Part shown: piece by piece, positions 6,717 to 10,602 of the stretch | How the letters are laid out: every line of letters starts with the position of its first letter | How positions within the stretch are numbered: position 1 is the first letter of the stretch | From: an uncultured Eubacteriales bacterium | GTDB lineage: Bacteria; Bacillota; Clostridia; Christensenellales; Aristaeellaceae | Assembly: GCA_902796115.1 (NCBI GenBank) | Contig: CADBNX010000383.1 | Coordinates: forward strand, 1-10,602 | Direction: 5' to 3' | DNA: 10,602 bases | Position numbers and translations under genes: made by a program | The notes under the pieces: model-generated | What the model saw: the letters and a program-made list of their open reading frames with translations, nothing else | Database searches by the model: none | What the model was told of the DNA's origin: nothing

Positions 6717-8762
6717 TCAATCCTGAAAACGAAGGATCGCATAGGCGCATCCCCGGGGCAGGGTCACGGCAAATTCGTCCCCCTCCCCCGTCACAGCGGA
6801 TCCTTCCGCCCGGAAAGGTGTGAACACCTGCGGCGGCCGCGGCGACGCGACGCGCACCGTGCCCGTGATCCCCACGGGCTCGGCTTTGTTCACATAATTT
6901 ACACGGCTTCGGTGCGTACGGATGTCATCCAGCGCGTGATCGATGTCCACGTCGTAATTTTCAGCCAGCAGGTGCAGCAGATACCCGTCCCGGGTCCTGA
7001 AAAGCGCGCTGATATATCCTTCCGCCTGCGTCACCCGCACGGGAGTCTTCCGTGCGCAGCGCCTGCTCAGTTCCAGAACGCCTTTTTGATTCACACCTTC
7101 ACTCAGCCGTCCCGGATGGTAATACATACCCTGCCGCGGCTCGCTCCATTCGTCCGGATCGGGGCAGGGCGTCAGCTTCATCGTGTTCATCCAGGAAGGC
7201 TGCTTCACATGAATTCCGTCCGGCACCTCGGTGAAAAACGTCTCGGGATCAAAATCCACACGCGTGGGCAGCACCCAATGGTTTTCGCAGCCGGGCAGGG
7301 TCGACGGGCCGGTCACGATCACCTGCCCTCCCGCATCGAGATAGCGCGCAAGCGCAGCTTTCTCCGTTTCCGTCATACGCGCGGCGCTTGACAGAAGCAG
7401 CAGCGGGTACGCTTGCGGGGTTTCGGGCATATCAAACACCGTATGGGGACAGATGCCCTCCCGAAGCAGCAGCGTCAGCGTCTCGGCGTAATCCCGGGAA
7501 TACCCGTCCGTCAGGCTGCCCATCAGCGTATGATTGCGGGTCTCATAGGAAAAATACACGGCTGCCTGGCCAACCAGCTCCCCGTCAAAGAGCTCGGGAT
7601 GCCGTTTTTCAAACCCGAACGCCTCTCCAACGATATCCTCCTCATTGGGAAGGCTGTCCAGGATATGATCCGGAAGGCCCAGCCGCGCCTTCAGGGTGCC
7701 GATCCACGCGTCTCCGCCCATCACCTTGCACAGGGCCCACACGCTGTTCGCGGCGACCGGGGTAAAGGCAAAGCCGGTATTATAGAAGCGCGTTCCCTGT
7801 TTCCTGGCTACCGCATGATGGTGGGAAGCGTTCGCCAGCCGCTGCCGGAAGGGCACGTTCACGGTGAGCGGATCGTGTTTGTACGGCGGCGTATTGCCCA
7901 CAAGCTCCATATTCACATAATTGCAGCCCCGGGAAAACTGCCTTGCGTCGGTGGAGGAGGCCGCCGCGCCGGCCCCGGCGGAAGACCCGCCGCAGGTGGA
8001 CAGCATAAAGTCCCGCGGCAGCACGGCGCGCAGTTCTTCATAAAACTTTCCCGCCAGATCGAACCGCAGGTCGATCCATTCCCGCCAGGCGGGATTGTCC
8101 CAGTTGCCCCAGAAAGAAGATCCTTTCTCAGCCGGAGGCAGATCAATGCCGCTGCGGCGCTTCAGTTCCGCCCGGCAGCAGGGACACGCGCAGGTATGAT
8201 AACCCAGGAAATGCGTCGCGTCATCCGCCTCCAGGCCGTCAATGCCGGTCTCGCTCACCAGGTACTGCGCGTAATCCCGGTACGCTTCCCGGAATTCCGG
8301 ATTGCCGTAACAGAAGCACTCCGCCGTGTACTGGGGAAAATACATCGGCTTTCCCGTGCGCACGTCCAGCATGCGCCAGCTGTTCAGGCGCTTTCCCTTG
8401 TATTCCCAGCTTTCCGCCGCCTCGAAGGTGGGGCTGAAGGGCAGGTGCGGGCCGCTGTCCAGCATCACGTGCCGCACCTCCTGCCGCGTATGATAGCGGT
8501 GGGCCAGATCCACGGAATGATGATCGAACACCCTGATCCCGTATCCGTGCAGCTGCTCCGTGACCGCTGCAATGTAATCGTGCAGCAGCGGGAACACCGG
8601 CAGCCAGTCCCAGCGGAAATGCGCGCCGAACAGCATGGCCGCGCTCACGTCCGCGCGGGCAAAGCCCTCCGCCCGCCGTTTGATCCTGTCCAGATTGTCC
8701 GCGTTCGGCCAGTTCAGGTCATTCCACCGGATCCACCAGGTCGCCATCCGTTCGGGTTTCAT
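6717..8762 (-). CDS. TIM-barrel glycoside hydrolase-like protein with beta-galactosidase-trimerisation-like domain
   Basis: A 681-residue protein with no signal peptide. GGGAG at 8773-8777 (minus strand) sits 10 bases before the ATG. Residues 1 to about 390 resemble the hypothetical glycosyl hydrolase (GHL) TIM-barrel families: an N-terminal WWIRWNDLNW segment, barrel strand GIRVFDHHSVD (75-85), and GIDGLEADD (173-181) followed by a Cys-rich CACPCC (191-196) like the CxCxxC insert of GHL proteins. Glu178, Asp180, Asp181 and Glu286 (VNMELVGN) are candidate catalytic acids, but I cannot choose between them. Residues of about 396-490 look like the Rossmann-type trimerisation domain: VGQAAVYFSYETRN, then ALARYLDAGGQVIVTGPSTL. 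A C-terminal beta domain follows (about 580-681). It is the first gene of the leftward run, 54 bases ahead of the GTPase-NYN gene, and is driven by the promoter at 8836-8864. Substrate unknown. Confidence 0.8.
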   Translation of the reverse strand: MKPERMATWWIRWNDLNWPNADNLDRIKRRAEGFARADVSAAMLFGAHFRWDWLPVFPLLHDYIAAVTEQLHGYGIRVFDHHSVDLAHRYHTRQEVRHVMLDSGPHLPFSPTFEAAESWEYKGKRLNSWRMLDVRTGKPMYFPQYTAECFCYGNPEFREAYRDYAQYLVSETGIDGLEADDATHFLGYHTCACPCCRAELKRRSGIDLPPAEKGSSFWGNWDNPAWREWIDLRFDLAGKFYEELRAVLPRDFMLSTCGGSSAGAGAAASSTDARQFSRGCNYVNMELVGNTPPYKHDPLTVNVPFRQRLANASHHHAVARKQGTRFYNTGFAFTPVAANSVWALCKVMGGDAWIGTLKARLGLPDHILDSLPNEEDIVGEAFGFEKRHPELFDGELVGQAAVYFSYETRNHTLMGSLTDGYSRDYAETLTLLLREGICPHTVFDMPETPQAYPLLLLSSAARMTETEKAALARYLDAGGQVIVTGPSTLPGCENHWVLPTRVDFDPETFFTEVPDGIHVKQPSWMNTMKLTPCPDPDEWSEPRQGMYYHPGRLSEGVNQKGVLELSRRCARKTPVRVTQAEGYISALFRTRDGYLLHLLAENYDVDIDHALDDIRTHRSRVNYVNKAEPVGITGTVRVASPRPPQVFTPFRAEGSAVTGEGDEFAVTLPRGCAYAILRFQD

Positions 8763-8835
8763 TCTTTCTCAGCTCCCACTGTCAGATTTTCCTGCCGTTT
8801 CACGCAGGATCCTTCTTCCGGATCGCCGCATTTGC

Positions 8836-8864
8836 AGTATATGACAGTTCGGAAGAAAAAGCAA
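8836..8864 (-). promoter_or_regulatory. Predicted sigma-A promoter for the leftward gene run
   Basis: Reading the minus strand, TTGCTT (8864-8859) is followed by a 17-base spacer and TATACT (8841-8836). The -10 box matches consensus at 5 of 6 positions; the -35 keeps only TTG. Transcription would begin near 8829, giving a leader of about 65 bases before the ATG at 8762. Placement is by sequence only. Confidence 0.5.
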
Positions 8865-8933
8865 CCGAAGAAGGGCCTTCCGGCTTCCGGCGGGGACTTA
8901 ATCTGAATTGATAAGCCAAAGAAAAAATAGATG

Positions 8934-8962
8934 TTGACAGCGGCTCCCGCTGTATCTATCAT
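8934..8962 (+). promoter_or_regulatory. Strong predicted sigma-A promoter for the deacetylase-like/PHP genes
   Basis: TTGACA (8934-8939), a perfect -35, is followed by a 17-base spacer and TATCAT (8957-8962), one mismatch from the -10 consensus. This is the best promoter in the window. Transcription would start near 8969, leaving a leader of about 110 bases before the ATG at 9081. The spacer is occupied by a palindrome, so it is probably regulated. Confidence 0.75.
8937..8953. promoter_or_regulatory. 17-bp palindrome inside the rightward promoter, possible operator
   Basis: ACAGCGG-CTC-CCGCTGT is a perfect 7-bp inverted repeat with a 3-bp centre. It begins in the last three bases of the -35 box and ends three bases before the -10 box. 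A repressor bound here would block RNA polymerase, as with many LacI- or GntR-type operators; an activator acting on the spacer is less likely because the spacing is already the optimal 17. No regulator gene lies in the window. Confidence 0.55.
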
Positions 8963-9010
8963 TATCCTGCGGGGCATCCGTACGAATGATCCGAGAAAGA
9001 GGATGATTCC

Positions 9011-9112
9011 ATGAAAGACTTTTGTCTGACGTTTTGCACCGCAATGTCAGTACATATGACAGGAACAAGGAGAAAAGCCCATGAAAAAGCCCATCAGCCT
9101 GATTATCGATGA
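9011..9112 (+). CDS. Possible 33-codon leader ORF overlapping the start of the deacetylase-like gene
   Basis: ATG at 9011 is preceded by AGAGG at 8998-9002, eight bases away, so it has its own plausible ribosome binding site. The frame encodes 33 residues starting MKDFCLTFCTAMSVH and ends with TGA at 9110-9112, 32 bases inside the next gene in another frame. It lies wholly within the predicted transcript from 8934-8962. It could couple translation to the downstream gene or act as an upstream ORF. The peptide matches nothing I recognise and could equally be a chance frame; only the placement and ribosome binding site argue for it. Confidence 0.3.
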   Translation: MKDFCLTFCTAMSVHMTGTRRKAHEKAHQPDYR

Positions 9113-10064
9113 TCCCGCGCCGCGGGTGTTCGTGTACTATGAACATGCCGCGAAGCGCGTAACCGATGACGGGCGTCCGCTGCTGAACGCGGTGCCCAAT
9201 TCCTTCCTGCTTGATTTCTGCGCCGTCATGGAGCGCTTCGGCCTGCGCGGCAAGTTCAGCGTGGTGCCGATGCCCGGCGGGCGCGGAGATATCGTACACG
9301 GCATTCCCGGCTTTCCGGACAGCGAGATCCGGGAATGGCTGGATACCGTCCGCACCCGCGTGGCAAAACAGTTTTCCATCTGCCCGGAAATGCTCACGCA
9401 CGCACAGGCCGTGGATATCGCAGGCGGCGGATTTCTGGATGTGAATGAAAAAGTGTGGGCCTCCACGCAGAACGCTTCCACACTCACACCCTATATTGCC
9501 AAAGCCCTCGCCCTGCTTCGGGACGCCGGCCTTGAAGCGAGCGGCGTCACATCCCCCTGGGATTTCGGCATCGAAGTCGAATCGGAATACGTGCGGGCCA
9601 TTTCCGACGCCATTCTGCAGGTGTACGGCCGGAAGGACTGCTGGTATTTCCTGCGCTCGCGCCGGCATGTTCCGAACGCGCTTCCCTGGGTGGCGCTCAG
9701 CGAAGGCGACAGGCATGTGGTATCCGTTCCCGCCACGGCCTCCGATCATTTCTGGCAGACCATGCACACCACGGATACCTCGGCGGCCTATATCTCCCGC
9801 ATTGCGGACAGCCTGATCACGGCGGACGGCTCGTCCGGCGAAATCATCGATATCATCGCAGGGGGCGGCTGGCCCATCCTGATCGCTCACTGGCAGTCGC
9901 TCTTTTCAAACGGTCTCGGAACCGGCCTGAAGGTGCTCGCGGAAGTGGCGGCACGCATCGAAGCCCATCTGTCCGACCGTTTTGAATGGATGTCCGGCGA
10001 GGAAATCATGCGTCTTGTGCTGAAAGATCCGGAGCGCTATCCGATGCCGGATTTTTCGGATTAA
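9081..10064 (+). CDS. Polysaccharide deacetylase-like (NodB-fold) protein
   Basis: A 327-residue protein with no signal peptide. AAGGAG at 9067-9072 supports the ATG, eight bases away. The N-terminal strand SLIIDDPAPRV with Asp10-Asp11 corresponds to the catalytic/metal Asp pair of NodB-type esterases. GLRGKFSVVPMP (54-65) is the typical second strand. LTHAQAVD with His107 and Asp112 is a candidate metal-binding segment, and WPILIAHWQSLFSNG (264-278) with His270 resembles the late His-containing motif. The classical HxxxH zinc motif is not obvious, so the metal site may differ or activity may be altered. Family members remove acetyl or other N/O-substituents from sugars. It is the first gene after the strong promoter at 8934-8962 and is followed 59 bases later by the PHP-domain gene, probably in one operon. 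The exact substrate and even catalysis are inferred. Confidence 0.72.
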   Translation: MKKPISLIIDDPAPRVFVYYEHAAKRVTDDGRPLLNAVPNSFLLDFCAVMERFGLRGKFSVVPMPGGRGDIVHGIPGFPDSEIREWLDTVRTRVAKQFSICPEMLTHAQAVDIAGGGFLDVNEKVWASTQNASTLTPYIAKALALLRDAGLEASGVTSPWDFGIEVESEYVRAISDAILQVYGRKDCWYFLRSRRHVPNALPWVALSEGDRHVVSVPATASDHFWQTMHTTDTSAAYISRIADSLITADGSSGEIIDIIAGGGWPILIAHWQSLFSNGLGTGLKVLAEVAARIEAHLSDRFEWMSGEEIMRLVLKDPERYPMPDFSD

Positions 10065-10070
10065 GTCAAA

Positions 10071-10103
10071 CCTGCGGCCAAAATAGCAGGCGGAATCACG
10101 CCT
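10071..10103 (+). other. Two small potential hairpins in the deacetylase-PHP gap
   Basis: CCTGC (10071-10075) can pair with GCAGG (10086-10090), and AGGCG (10088-10092) with CGCCT (10099-10103). The two stems overlap and are mutually exclusive. No T-tract follows, so a terminator is unlikely; at most this is a processing or weak attenuating element. Confidence 0.2.
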
Positions 10104-10123
10104 TAATACAGGAGGAGCGGCAA

Positions 10124-10602
10124 ATGAAACCGGAACTGTACGATTATGATCTGTATCCCAAAGTGGTCCTGGCGGGGAAAGAAAACCTGATCACCATCAA
10201 GCCCCTCGGCTGGCATGCCGGCATTGCCGCGGGGCAGCGCTGTACGCTGACAATCACCGCGGCGGAGCAGGGAAATACCGCTTATTATCCCGAATGGGCA
10301 TACCAGAAAACCATCGAATTGACCGCGGACGCGGACAATTGCCTCCGTTTCCCCTGGACCTTCCCCACCGAGCAGGAATATATCCTCGCCTTCACCTGTC
10401 TGAGTGTCAGGGACGGATCGGAAAAAACCGTCCGGCTCAGCCTGTACGCGCTGGACGGGGATATGAAGGGCCGCTATCCCTTCCGGGGCGATCTGCACGT
10501 GCACACGGCCCGTTCGGACGGAAAGGAAGCGCCGGAAATCGTCTGTGCCAATTACCGCGCCTTCGGGTACGACTTCATGATCATTTCCGATCACAGGCGC
10601 TA
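10124..10602 (+). CDS. PHP-domain metal-dependent phosphoesterase with N-terminal beta-rich domain (3' partial)
   Basis: The frame runs off the window end; 159 complete codons are visible. GGAGG at 10111-10115 lies eight bases before the ATG. Residues 1 to about 118 are beta-rich with many aromatics (for example GNTAYYPEWAYQKTIEL), resembling an immunoglobulin-like accessory domain; I do not recognise its family. The PHP signature follows: FRGDLHVHTARSDG with metal ligands His125, His127 and Asp132, then GYDFMIISDH with Asp156 and His157. PHP domains hydrolyse phosphoesters using two or three metal ions; free-standing members include histidinol phosphatase and nucleoside 3',5'-bisphosphatases. 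No signal peptide is visible, so it is probably cytoplasmic. It shares the promoter of the deacetylase-like gene. In this setting the substrate may be a phosphorylated sugar or a glycan, but that is inference. Confidence 0.85.
   Translation, partial: MKPELYDYDLYPKVVLAGKENLITIKPLGWHAGIAAGQRCTLTITAAEQGNTAYYPEWAYQKTIELTADADNCLRFPWTFPTEQEYILAFTCLSVRDGSEKTVRLSLYALDGDMKGRYPFRGDLHVHTARSDGKEAPEIVCANYRAFGYDFMIISDHRR

Larger units (their letters stand above)
8763..9080. other. Divergent control region between the leftward and rightward genes
   Basis: This 318-bp stretch has no long gene on either strand that looks real. It carries a leftward promoter (8836-8864), a rightward promoter (8934-8962) with a palindrome in its spacer, several copies of a TGACAG motif on both strands, an 11-bp palindrome GAAGGGCCTTC at 8870-8880, a GATCC/GGATC pair in the leftward leader, and a short leader ORF ahead of the deacetylase-like gene. 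It is more AT-rich than the flanking genes. No riboswitch class or rho-independent terminator is recognisable. Confidence 0.7.

Noticed and set aside
4038..7391. 1117-codon open frame on the + strand opposite the GTPase-NYN gene and part of the GHL gene
   Set aside because: It is codon-aligned with two well-recognised minus-strand genes and stays open because they avoid TTA, CTA and TCA codons. Its product is rich in Arg, Pro and His with no domain, and it lacks a good ribosome binding site.
7413..8906. 497-codon + strand frame opposite the GHL gene
   Set aside because: Shadow frame in the same aligned phase; low-complexity Arg/Pro/Gly composition.
8898..9890. 330-codon minus-strand frame opposite the deacetylase-like gene
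   Set aside because: Antisense to a gene with a strong promoter, ribosome binding site and NodB-like motifs; no recognisable domains of its own.
10103..10594. 163-codon minus-strand frame at the window end
   Set aside because: Lies opposite the PHP-domain gene, which has a clear ribosome binding site and metal motifs and merely runs off the window.

Overview
The window reads as a GC-rich (about 60% by eye) bacterial chromosome segment. Strong GGAGG-type ribosome binding sites, sigma-A-like promoters and the protein families present suggest an uncultured, gut- or rumen-type member of the Clostridia. The taxonomic call is an inference; there is no rRNA or other marker gene. I see no tRNA, CRISPR array, insertion sequence or attachment site.

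Layout. (1) 1-888 (+): 3' part of a cyclophilin-type peptidyl-prolyl isomerase with an extra C-terminal domain. Nineteen bases later, 908-2872 (+) encodes a clan GH-A-like glycoside hydrolase. (2) 2881-8762 (-): three co-directional genes. In transcription order they are a TIM-barrel glycosidase-like protein with a beta-galactosidase-trimerisation-like domain (6717-8762), a TetM/EF-G-like GTPase fused to a Rae1/YacP-type NYN nuclease domain (3996-6662), and a DUF2961/GH172 glycoside hydrolase (2881-3948). The (+) and (-) blocks converge with only 8 bp between stop codons. (3) 8763-9080: a 318-bp divergent control region. It holds one promoter for each direction, a 7-3-7 palindrome inside the rightward promoter, a recurring TGACAG motif and a possible 33-codon leader ORF. 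(4) 9081-10602 (+): a polysaccharide-deacetylase-like protein, then the 5' part of a protein with an N-terminal beta-rich domain and a PHP metal-phosphoesterase domain.

Working together. Four or five genes look like cytoplasmic carbohydrate-processing enzymes: none of the complete ones has a signal peptide. They are arranged around one divergent promoter region, so the locus is probably a small saccharide-degradation cluster whose transporter and regulator lie outside the window. The substrate cannot be named from sequence; GH172 suggests a furanoside (fructo- or arabinofuranoside) linkage. The most unusual element is the GTPase-NYN fusion. It joins a ribosome-binding tetracycline-protection-like factor to a domain related to an A-site mRNA endonuclease, and its domain IV loop lacks the residues that TetM uses at the tetracycline site. 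It is more plausibly a ribosome-rescue or mRNA-cleavage factor than a resistance gene. Several very long open frames opposite these genes are shadows of high-GC coding sequence.
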